A stretch of 64,000 nt of DNA. Source: Alloactinosynnema sp. L-07. GTDB taxonomy: Bacteria > Actinomycetota > Actinomycetes > Mycobacteriales > Pseudonocardiaceae. Under the pieces are notes generated by a model. The model ran no database searches and was not told where the DNA came from. It worked only from the letters and a program-made list of their open reading frames with translations. The stretch spans positions 310,001 to 374,000 of the forward strand of contig NZ_LN850107.1 of assembly GCF_900070365.1 (NCBI RefSeq), in the 5' to 3' direction. Each line of letters starts with the position of its first letter. Within the stretch, counting starts at the first letter, position 1. Shown here piece by piece: positions 35,319 through 43,545 of this stretch. The position numbers and the translations under genes were made by a program.

Positions 35319-35933
35319 CTAGATCACGGTGAGCCAGTAGTCCCAGAACGCCTGGAGCACGGCCAGACCGATCAGCAGATACCACAGGATGAGCACCACC
35401 GTGTGATATCCGGCCAGCACGGCGACCACGCGACGCGGGGCCGGCAGGTGACCGTCGCGCAGGTTGTGCACGGTGGTGTACCAGAAGATCGGGATCACGA
35501 CCGCCCACACGGCCATGCAGTACGGGCACAGCGCGCCGATGACGTACAGGCTCTGGTAGACCAGCCAGTGCACGAACACCACGCCGAACAACGTGCCGGC
35601 CTGCAGACCGAGCCAGAACCACCCCGGTAGCCGTGCCCCGGCGAACAGCACCACCCCGACCGTGACGACCACGGCGAACCCGGCGATACCCAACAGCGGA
35701 TTGGGAAAGCCGAACACCTCCGCCTGACCGGTGCGCATGATCGAGCCACAGCTCAGGATCGGGTCGATGCTGCACGAGGGCACGTAGTCGGGCGTGGTGA
35801 GCAGGGCGATCTTCTCGACCGTGAGCACCAGCGCGGCAGCCAGGCCGACGGCACCGCCGATCGTCAGGATCCAGGGCAGCAGTCGTGTGGTGAACACGGC
35901 CGCCTGTGGCTGTGGCTCGATGGTGGTGCTCAC
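35319..35933 (-). CDS. vitamin K epoxide reductase-family protein
   Basis: 204 residues, five hydrophobic segments. The quinone-linked CxxC is CPYC (C136-C139) and the loop cysteines are C54 and C62 (PSCSIDPILSCG), the full VKOR set. Bacterial VKOR reoxidises DsbA, passing electrons to menaquinone. Its GTG overlaps the dsbA stop (GTGA), which matches the expected VKOR-DsbA functional pair. Confidence 0.92.
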   Translation of the reverse strand: MSTTIEPQPQAAVFTTRLLPWILTIGGAVGLAAALVLTVEKIALLTTPDYVPSCSIDPILSCGSIMRTGQAEVFGFPNPLLGIAGFAVVVTVGVVLFAGARLPGWFWLGLQAGTLFGVVFVHWLVYQSLYVIGALCPYCMAVWAVVIPIFWYTTVHNLRDGHLPAPRRVVAVLAGYHTVVLILWYLLIGLAVLQAFWDYWLTVI

Positions 35934-36634
35934 TTCTTCGCCAGTTGCCGTTCGATCGCGGCCTTGAGCGCCTCGTAGGTGGGCGCGCCCGGGAACTTGA
36001 CGCCGTTGACGAAAAACGTCGGCGTGCCCCGCACGCCGAGAGTGGTGCCGTCGTCGCGGTCCTTGCGCACCCGCGCGATCGTGGCGGGGTCGTCCAGGGC
36101 GGCCTCGAACCGCGGCAGGTCCAGACCCAGTTCGCGGGCGAACCCGAGGAAGGTGTCCCGATGAGAGACCTGCTGGTCACCCCACTGCGGCTGGTTCTCG
36201 TACATCAGCCGGTACATCGGTTCCAGCTTGCCCTGCTGCCCTGCGGCCTCCACCGCGCGGGCGGCCAGCTCCGCGTTGCGGTGACTGGGAATCGGGAAGT
36301 ACCGCATCACGAACGTGACCCGGTCGCCGTACTCGGCGCGCAGCCTCTCCACACCGGGAAAGGCCGCGCCGCACGCCTCGCACTCCAGATCCAGGAACTC
36401 CACAATGGTGACCTTGCCGTCGGTCGCCTCGGACAGCTTGTGACTGTCCGGACGGACCAGCACCGAGGCCGGAGCGGTCGGCGGCGCCGCACCGGCCTCC
36501 TCGGGCGAGTACCCGCGTTCCGGGCGATTGAGCAGAAGCAGTGCTCCGACCACCGCCACTACGACGGCGACGACGGTCACCGAGACTTTCGCATTCCGCG
36601 TCACAGGTTGAACCTCCGCATCGGATCGGGTCAC
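35930..36634 (-). CDS. DsbA-family thiol-disulfide oxidoreductase
   Basis: 234 residues, membrane-anchored by residues 17-36. The DsbA fold has active site CEAC (C85-C88) in FLDLECEACGA and the cis-Pro loop VRGTPTFFVNG. It introduces disulfides into exported proteins, with VKOR as its recycler. The start GTG 36634 overlaps the ccdA stop and the stop overlaps VKOR. The family often has CPYC or CPFC, so CEAC suggests altered redox potential. Confidence 0.92.
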   Translation of the reverse strand: MTRSDAEVQPVTRNAKVSVTVVAVVVAVVGALLLLNRPERGYSPEEAGAAPPTAPASVLVRPDSHKLSEATDGKVTIVEFLDLECEACGAAFPGVERLRAEYGDRVTFVMRYFPIPSHRNAELAARAVEAAGQQGKLEPMYRLMYENQPQWGDQQVSHRDTFLGFARELGLDLPRFEAALDDPATIARVRKDRDDGTTLGVRGTPTFFVNGVKFPGAPTYEALKAAIERQLAKK

Positions 36635-37413
36635 AGGGGCGTGGTGAAGCCGGCGATGGGCCCACGCAGCAGGGCGACGAGCTCACCCCACAAGCCGGTC
36701 ACCAGCAGCGCCCCGACGGCCAGCAGCAGCACGCCGCCGGTGAGCTGTACCGCCCGGGTGTGCCGACGCAGCCAGCCGGCGGTGGTGACCGCCCATCGGG
36801 CGCTGACGGCGAGCAGCACGAACGGCAGCCCGAGCCCGACGCAGTAGGCCAGCACCAGCAGCACACCGCGCCACACCGTCGGCCCCGCCTGCGTGCCGCT
36901 GGCCAGCGCGATCACTCCGGCCAGCGTCGGCCCCAGGCACGGTGTCCAGCCCAGCCCGAACACCGCGCCGAGCACCGGTGCACCCCACAGCCCCCGTCGC
37001 GGCCGATGCTTGAGCCGCACCTCGCGTTGCAGCGCGGGAATGAACCCGAGGAACGCCAGCCCCATCGCGATGGTGACGACGCCACCGATGCGTTGCAGCA
37101 GTTGCTCGTTGGCCAGCAACGCGTCCGACACGCCCAGCACGCTGAGCACCGCCGCGCCGAACACCACGGTGAACCCGAGCACGAACAGCAGCGCCGCCCC
37201 GGCCACCCGCCACCGGTCCGTGCGGCGCCCGGCCGATGTCTCGTCGCCGTCGACAGCCGGGGCGTCCGCGCCGACCAACCCGGCCAGATACGCCAGGTAG
37301 CCGGGCACCAGCGGGATGCAGCACGGGGAGGCGAAGGAGATGGTGCCGGCGGCGAGCGCCACGACCGCGGCCAGCAGCAGCGGCCCGGAGATCGCCAGAT
37401 CGGTCGGGTTCAC
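36631..37413 (-). CDS. ccdA: cytochrome c biogenesis protein CcdA
   Basis: 260 residues, six or more hydrophobic segments in two repeats. The paired redox motifs are SPCCIPLVPGY (C31) and TPCLGPTLAG (about residue 157). CcdA carries electrons from cytoplasmic thioredoxin across the membrane to ResA and other exported thioredoxins. It is coupled by four-base overlaps to resA upstream and dsbA downstream. Confidence 0.93.
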   Translation of the reverse strand: MNPTDLAISGPLLLAAVVALAAGTISFASPCCIPLVPGYLAYLAGLVGADAPAVDGDETSAGRRTDRWRVAGAALLFVLGFTVVFGAAVLSVLGVSDALLANEQLLQRIGGVVTIAMGLAFLGFIPALQREVRLKHRPRRGLWGAPVLGAVFGLGWTPCLGPTLAGVIALASGTQAGPTVWRGVLLVLAYCVGLGLPFVLLAVSARWAVTTAGWLRRHTRAVQLTGGVLLLAVGALLVTGLWGELVALLRGPIAGFTTPL

Positions 37414-38090
37414 GCCCCACCCCCCGCCTGGGAGGGCTCGGCGGCGATCCGCTCGACGACCGGCAGCAGGTCACTGTCCAGCAATGCGATCAGGAACACC
37501 GCCGCCACCCGGTGCTGCCGGTCCAGAATGATCGTGGAGGGCACCACGCTGCGAGGGAAGCCCTTGAGCGCCAGCATGGTGCGACCCGACGGGTCATAGA
37601 ACGACGGGTAGCCGACCTGGAAGTTGGTCACGAAATCCTGCGCCGCACTGCGGTCGTCGCGCGCGTTGACACCGAGGAACTGCACGCCGGACTCCTTGGT
37701 CTGGGCGTACACCCGTTCCAAGTCGTCGGCCTCCGCCCGGCACGGGCCGCACCACGAGGCCCAGACGTTGAGGACCACCACCTCGCCGGCGTAGTCGGAC
37801 AGCTTCAGCTCGCGGCCGGGCTCAGCGAGGTTGTCGCCGACCATCTCCGCGATCTTCCCGCGCTGCTCGGGCGGGTCGTAGAAGATCTTGGTCTGTCCGC
37901 CGGGGGCGACGAACTCGAAGCTACTGCCGGTGACCACAGCGTCCTTACCGGAACTGCACGCGGTCACCGCCAGCATCAGTAGCGAAACGACCGCGGCGAG
38001 CACTCCACGGCCCGGCCTGCGCAGCGTTGCGGCGCGGTGCCTGCGGAAGGCGGCAGCACGCGAGGCAACGCGAGTGAACCCTTGTCGCAC
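37410..38090 (-). CDS. resA: ResA/TlpA-like lipoprotein thioredoxin
   Basis: 226 residues. A long basic N-terminus is followed by a signal ending in LAVTAC (lipobox, C45). The thioredoxin domain has WASWCGPCRAE (C114, C117) and the cis-Pro region VVPSTIILD. ResA reduces apocytochrome c cysteines before haem attachment by ResB-CcsB. It is a predicted lipoprotein substrate of the LspA and Lnt enzymes encoded in the same island. An internal start nearer the signal is possible, since about 25 residues precede the hydrophobic segment. Confidence 0.88.
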   Translation of the reverse strand: MRQGFTRVASRAAAFRRHRAATLRRPGRGVLAAVVSLLMLAVTACSSGKDAVVTGSSFEFVAPGGQTKIFYDPPEQRGKIAEMVGDNLAEPGRELKLSDYAGEVVVLNVWASWCGPCRAEADDLERVYAQTKESGVQFLGVNARDDRSAAQDFVTNFQVGYPSFYDPSGRTMLALKGFPRSVVPSTIILDRQHRVAAVFLIALLDSDLLPVVERIAAEPSQAGGGA

Positions 38091-38201
38091 AGAACTTTCT
38101 CCATCGAGTCGGCGAACGCGGCAGTGATCGGGGCCGGGACCAGCGGCGGGAGTGGCACGCCCGAAGCGTGCCAGTCGCGCGCGGCCTGGCTGGGGATCCA
38201 G

Positions 38202-38615
38202 CTACGCCCGCAACACGCAGAGTTGTTCGAGCCGAGGAGTCCGTCGGCATGTGCGCCGGGCCCACCTCACCCGCTGCGCCCGAGTCGGATGGCCCGTACG
38301 CGACTCAGACCGCCGCAGCGCGGCTGCGGCGAGGAGAACGGCCAACACGACCAGCAGGCACACACCAAGCACGCCATCGAAACCACCGGGTATGTCCGGC
38401 ATCGCGTCGACCAGCACACTTGGAACGCCCGGTTCCACCGGCACGTCTACCGACATCAGCGAAACCGAATCATCGGATGGCAAGCACAACGCCGTCGGCC
38501 CCGCTACACAGAGTGAGCCCTGCAGAAGAGCCAGACCCGCGATAAGCGTGAGCGCAGCGACAAGCCGCACGAGACCTGCTCGTGCGGCACTACGTGTCGT
38601 CACGGGGCCAGTCAC
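38202..38615 (-). CDS. small membrane protein of unknown function
   Basis: 137 residues if GTG 38615 is used; GTG 38603 is an alternative. It has two hydrophobic segments: LVAALTLIAGLALLQGSLCV near the start and GVLGVCLLVVLAVLLAAAAL near residue 100, with a cysteine-containing periplasmic loop between. It could belong with DUF6153-like proteins of metal operons, but I am not sure. It lies 111 bp upstream of resA on the same strand and just downstream of operator site 4, so it is probably the first gene of the redox operon. Confidence 0.55.
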   Translation of the reverse strand: MTGPVTTRSAARAGLVRLVAALTLIAGLALLQGSLCVAGPTALCLPSDDSVSLMSVDVPVEPGVPSVLVDAMPDIPGGFDGVLGVCLLVVLAVLLAAAALRRSESRTGHPTRAQRVRWARRTCRRTPRLEQLCVLRA

Positions 38616-38697
38616 GTCGACAAGGTTAACCTCGTGGGCCGCCGCGCCCTCCGGACACCCCTGAGCGCTCGCCACCGCACATACAATGATGGTATCA

Positions 38698-38713
38698 ATC
38701 GTAGTATCACGAT
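38698..38713. promoter_or_regulatory. operator dyad of the ATCGY-N6-RCGAT family (site 4)
   Basis: ATCGT-AGTATC-ACGAT inside a wider AT-rich symmetric stretch (TATCA...GATGATA). It lies between the minus-strand redox operon and the plus-strand methyltransferase at 38749, about 36 bp before the latter. Core and spacing match the cmtR-proximal sites, linking this operon to the metal sensor. Confidence 0.66.
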
Positions 38714-38748
38714 GATAGCGTCTCTGTGCGATGGAATAGGGGTACGCG

Positions 38749-39365
38749 ATGTTGATGAACAAGGCGGAGACCGCGCTGGTGAACTCGCCGCCCCGGCGCT
38801 GGCTGCAGCGCTTCTATGAAATCCAGGTGCTGTTGCGGTTCGGCGGCCGGTTGCCCCCAGGGGCGCGGGCGCTGGAGATCGGCTGCGGCTCGCAGCTGGT
38901 GTTGGAGCGGTTCGGCGCGGCCAGCGTGGACGCCGTGGACCTCGACCCTGCCATGATCGAACGCGCTGGCGGGCGTCTCGCTCGCTACGGAGACCGGGTG
39001 CGGCTGGCGCAAGGCAGCGCGACCGATCTGCGTGCGGCGCTGGACGCCGAGGACGGCGGCTATGACGCGGTGTTCGACTTCGGGATCGTCCACCACATCC
39101 CGGACTGGCGCGCGGCCATTGCCGAGGTCGCCAGGGTCCTCACGCCGGGCGGCCGGTTCTACTTCGAGGAGGTCACGGCCCACGCCCTGGCCCGGCCTAT
39201 CTACCAGCGGCTGTTCGAGCACCCGGCTGAGGACCGGTTCAGCGCCGAGCAGTTCCTCGACGAACTGGCCCGCCACGGGCTCGTGGTGCTCGGGTCGACC
39301 ACTCGGATCTCCGGCGACTACCTGCTCGGCGTGGCCGCCAAACCCCTGCCGGGCAGGAGCGACGG

Positions 39366-39369
<4 letters not shown>
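38749..39369 (+). CDS. class I SAM-dependent methyltransferase
   Basis: 206 residues. Motif I is [16 protein letters not shown], the acidic loop [12 protein letters not shown], and motif [17 protein letters not shown]. It starts at ATG 38749, just after operator site 4. It overlaps the next gene by the GTGA pattern, so the two are co-translated. Pairs of a soluble methyltransferase with an isoprenylcysteine-methyltransferase-like protein occur near metal or metalloid genes in actinobacteria. Metal or lipid methylation is an inference. Confidence 0.82.
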
Positions 39370-40557
<1,188 letters not shown>

Positions 40558-40613
40558 TAGCGGGTCGTACCTACCCCCGACAGGAACCCCACCTACCAAA
40601 CCGCACAACGTGA

Positions 40614-40668
40614 ACTGGCCGGTTGGCACTCACACCGTGTAGGTGTCTTCGAGTGTCAACCGGCCGGT
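40614..40668. terminator. long hairpin downstream of tRNA-Arg
   Basis: Outer arms of 18 bases (40614-40631 with 40651-40668) pair at 16 positions, and an inner ACACC/GGTGT stem closes the loop. It lies just beyond the 3' end of the minus-strand tRNA gene, so it is probably its transcription terminator. No T-run is obvious. Confidence 0.6.
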
Positions 40669-40692
40669 TGTTGATGTTGCCCATGTTTTCGG

Positions 40693-40765
40693 TGCCCCCG
40701 GCAGGACTCGAACCTGCGGCCAAGAGCTTAGAAGGCTCCTGCTCTATCCGCTGAGCTACAGGGGC
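40693..40765 (-). tRNA. tRNA-Arg (anticodon TCT)
   Basis: A 73-nt cloverleaf read on the minus strand. The acceptor GCCCCTG pairs with CGGGGGC; the D arm is GCTC/GAGC; the anticodon stem GGAGC/GCTCT encloses CTTCTAA with anticodon TCT (AGA codons); the T arm GCAGG-TTCGAGT-CCTGC is standard. CCA is not encoded in full (ACC follows the acceptor). Its 3' end faces the accessory DNA, the usual orientation for integration of genomic islands into tRNA genes. Confidence 0.95.
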
Positions 40766-40877
40766 GTGGGGCGGCGCCTGCCGGAGCAGGTTAACCGTCC
40801 CGATTGATCTGATCGTTCCGACGGCCTCGACTGTTTCCCAATCGCACCGGTCGAGTGACGAAGAGAACGCGACCGGG

Positions 40878-41930
40878 TCACACCGGTGCCGTCGACGACC
40901 TCTCGATCAGGGTGACGGGGAGGGTCCGGGCTGGTCCCGGTCTCGACCCGTCGAGCAGGCTCAAGGCCAGCTCAGCGGCGGTGCGGCCCTTCTCGGTGAG
41001 GTCTTGGCGAACCGTGGTGAGGGGTGGGTCGGCCCAGTGCGCGGCCGGGGTGTCGTCGAAGCCGACGATGGACACGTCGGACGGGACGCGCAGGCCCAGG
41101 TCGGTCGCCGCGCGGATGGCGCCCATGGCCAGTTCGTCCGAAAGGCACAGCAGTGCGGTCGGGCGGGGGTCGCGGGTCAGCAGCCAGCGGGCGCCTTCGC
41201 GGCCGTGGTCGCGCGCGCTGCACGGGGCTTCCCAGATGGGGACGTCCTGGCCGAGTTCGCCTCGGTAGCCGCGGATCCGGTCGCGGGTCACCCGGAATCG
41301 CGCCGCGCGCCATCGGTCCGGTGACACAGGGCCACGGTGGCCATCGGTGTCCAGCGCGAAACTCAGGATCGCGACGCGGCGGTGGCCGAGGTCGCGTACG
41401 TGTCGGGCGGCCATGGCCGCGCCCGCCTCGTCGGCGATGTCCACTCTGGCCGTCGCGGGCAGGGCGGGCTGGTCGATCACCACCAGCGGCAGCGATCGCG
41501 CCGACACCTGGGCCAGCGCGGGGGAATCGTCCGGAAGGGAGTACGCGATCGCGATGTCGGCCTGGGCCCGCGCGACGCTGTCCGGGTTGGGGCCCGCGCC
41601 GGTGCCGGGCAGCAGCAGTAGCGCGCGCTCGCGGTCCAACGTGGAGGTCAGGCTGTCGAGCACGATCGACAGGGCCGGGTCGGTGAACGCCGCGGACAGG
41701 CCGCCGCCGAGCATGACCACCACCGCGCCGCTCTGCCGGGTCGCCAACGAGCGGGCGACCGGGTCGGGTCCCGCGTAGCCCAGCTCCGACGCCGTCGAGA
41801 TGATCCGCTCGCGCAGTGCGGCGGACAGCTGGTCGGGCCGGTTGTAGGCGTTCGACACCGTCGCCCGGGACACTCCGACCGCGGTGGCGACGGTGTCCAG
41901 GGTCGGTCGACGGACCGGCTGCTGACTCAC
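40878..41930 (-). CDS. LacI-family transcriptional regulator
   Basis: 350 residues. The N-terminal HTH PTLDTVATAVGVSRATVSNA with hinge helix DPVARSLATRQSG (residues ~9-68) is followed by a periplasmic-binding-protein fold with PSDVSIVGFDDTPAAHW near the end. It probably controls the divergent MFS gene; an AAGCGCTT palindrome typical of LacI sites lies 50 bp upstream. The effector is unknown, perhaps a sugar or nucleoside given the family. Confidence 0.9.
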   Translation of the reverse strand: MSQQPVRRPTLDTVATAVGVSRATVSNAYNRPDQLSAALRERIISTASELGYAGPDPVARSLATRQSGAVVVMLGGGLSAAFTDPALSIVLDSLTSTLDRERALLLLPGTGAGPNPDSVARAQADIAIAYSLPDDSPALAQVSARSLPLVVIDQPALPATARVDIADEAGAAMAARHVRDLGHRRVAILSFALDTDGHRGPVSPDRWRAARFRVTRDRIRGYRGELGQDVPIWEAPCSARDHGREGARWLLTRDPRPTALLCLSDELAMGAIRAATDLGLRVPSDVSIVGFDDTPAAHWADPPLTTVRQDLTEKGRTAAELALSLLDGSRPGPARTLPVTLIERSSTAPV

Positions 41931-41979
41931 GGCTACAGCGTAGTCCGCACCACTTTCCTCGCGTGCGCGTAGCGATCAC

Positions 41980-41991
41980 TGAAGCGCTTAA
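41980..41991. promoter_or_regulatory. putative LacI-type operator
   Basis: TGAAGCGCTTAA, with the perfect palindrome AAGCGCTT at 41982-41989. The central CG and flanking symmetry fit LacI/GalR family sites. It lies 50 bp upstream of the lacI-type gene and would allow autoregulation. Confidence 0.5.
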
Positions 41992-42008
41992 GTATGGTGG
42001 GAGTCGCC

Positions 42009-42175
42009 TAGTGGGCACGACCGGAAGTTCGTCGGGGGTATCGGCGGATCCAAGGTTTCCGCTGGGCGTGCGGGCGGAAGGTCCTCGTACTGGTTGTCCG
42101 TGGGCCTTTCGGCCGTGCGGCCAGCGGGAAGCTGGGCCGTCGAGACCCCCGACGAACTTCCGGTCGTGACCACTA
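42009..42175. repeat. large inverted repeat upstream of the MFS gene
   Basis: Two arms of 35 bases (42009-42043 and 42141-42175) match in inverted orientation with two mismatches, around a 97-base centre. The centre, read on the minus strand, resembles the 3' tail of the MFS gene (43340-43440), including GGACAACCAGTACG. The right arm reaches to the MFS start region. It could form a long hairpin in the leader, or be the scar of an inverted duplication. Confidence 0.75.
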
Positions 42176-42192
42176 ATCCTCAGGGGAGTGCC

Positions 42193-43461
42193 GTGCGGTC
42201 CGTGCTTGTCGTCTTCGCCATGAACGGGGTGGTCTTCGGGTCGTGGGCCTCGCGTATCCCCGCCCTCGCCGCCCAGGTCGACGCCGCTGAGGGGACCCTC
42301 GGCCTGGCCTTGCTCGGCGCCAGCGTCGGCATGATCCTGGTCGCCTCGCTGACCGGGCGGCTCTGCGCGCGCTACGGCGCCCGCGTACTCGTCGGCGCGT
42401 CGGGCCTGGCATCGTGCCTGGTCATCCCGTTCCTCGGCCTCGCGTCGAACCCGCTGACGCTGGGTCTGACCCTGGTCGCGCTCGGCGCGAGCGTGGGCAT
42501 GCTCGACGTCGCGATGAACATCGCCGCCGTGACTGTCACCCGCCGGGCCGAGCGGGCGCTGATGCCGATCTTCCACGCGGGCTTCAGCTTCGGCGGACTC
42601 ATCGGCGCGGCCGGTGCCGCGCTCGCCGCCGCCGTTGGCTGGTCACCGCTGCCGCACCTGACCGCGGTCGCCGTCGTCGTGGCTCTCGTCCTCGTCGCGG
42701 TCGTGCGGGAAGTGCCCAACGAGCGAGCCGCACAGCCCGACGCGACCCCTGGACCAGCACCGACGCGTCGCCCCGTGCTCTGGCTGCTGGCCGCGGTGGC
42801 ACTGTGCTCCGCGGTCGCGGAAGGGGCGAGCGCCGACTGGTCGGCACTCTTCGCCGCCGACTACCGCGGCCTCGGCGAGTCGTCCGCGGCGTTCGTCTAC
42901 GGCACCTTCTCCGTCGCCATGGCGGTCACCCGGCTCCTCGGCGAACGCGCGGAACGCCGCTTCGGCCCGTACCGCCTGCTCGTCGCGGGCGCCGTGGTCG
43001 GGGGCTCGGGCCTGCTGCTGGCCACGACCGTCCCGTCCCCGGTCGCCACGTTCGCCGGGTTCGGCCTGGCCGGGGTCGGTCTGGCCTACGCGTTCCCGGT
43101 GGCGCTGGCCCTCACGGGCGCCGCGGGCCGCCGCGCGGACGGCACGGGCGGCGAACGCGAGATCGGGTTCGTCACGGCGATCGCCTATACGGGCTTCCTC
43201 GCCGGTCCGCCGCTGATCGGCGGCATCGCGCACCTGAGCGACCTCGCCCTCGCGCTCTCCTTCGCCGGGATAGTCGCGGCCCTCATCGCCCCCCTAGGGC
43301 ATGTCCTGCGGATCATGGCGGGCGGTATCCGCGCCCGCTCGGCCCCTGGCCGCACCGCGGGAACGGCCACGGACAACCAGTACGCGACCGTCCCCGCGGC
43401 ACGCCCAGGAACCAAGCGGATCACGGATCCCACCCACCAAGATCCACAGGACACCCCCTAG
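42193..43461 (+). CDS. MFS transporter (YbjJ/FucP-like)
   Basis: 422 residues if GTG 42193 (GGGGAG four bases upstream) is used; GTG 42166 inside the inverted repeat is an alternative adding nine residues. About 12 hydrophobic segments, opening with FAMNGVVFGSWASRIP, typical of a sugar/drug MFS subgroup. TGRLCARYGARVL lies at the helix 2-3 loop. The C-terminal tail (APGRTAGTATDNQYATVPAA) is hydrophilic, and part of its coding DNA recurs inverted upstream. It is probably controlled by the divergent LacI regulator. Confidence 0.86.
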   Translation: MRSVLVVFAMNGVVFGSWASRIPALAAQVDAAEGTLGLALLGASVGMILVASLTGRLCARYGARVLVGASGLASCLVIPFLGLASNPLTLGLTLVALGASVGMLDVAMNIAAVTVTRRAERALMPIFHAGFSFGGLIGAAGAALAAAVGWSPLPHLTAVAVVVALVLVAVVREVPNERAAQPDATPGPAPTRRPVLWLLAAVALCSAVAEGASADWSALFAADYRGLGESSAAFVYGTFSVAMAVTRLLGERAERRFGPYRLLVAGAVVGGSGLLLATTVPSPVATFAGFGLAGVGLAYAFPVALALTGAAGRRADGTGGEREIGFVTAIAYTGFLAGPPLIGGIAHLSDLALALSFAGIVAALIAPLGHVLRIMAGGIRARSAPGRTAGTATDNQYATVPAARPGTKRITDPTHQDPQDTP

Positions 43462-43545
43462 CCATGGCGTCGAGAGAGAGGGCGGTTGACGATCGGGAAA
43501 TCCCGGTCTCGCCAACCGTGAAATAGGGCCGACTAGGCTTATCCC

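Noticed and set aside
40660..40710. att duplication of the tRNA-Arg 3' end within the window
   Set aside because: I looked for a second copy of the GTTCGAGTCCTGCCGGGGGC segment and did not find one.
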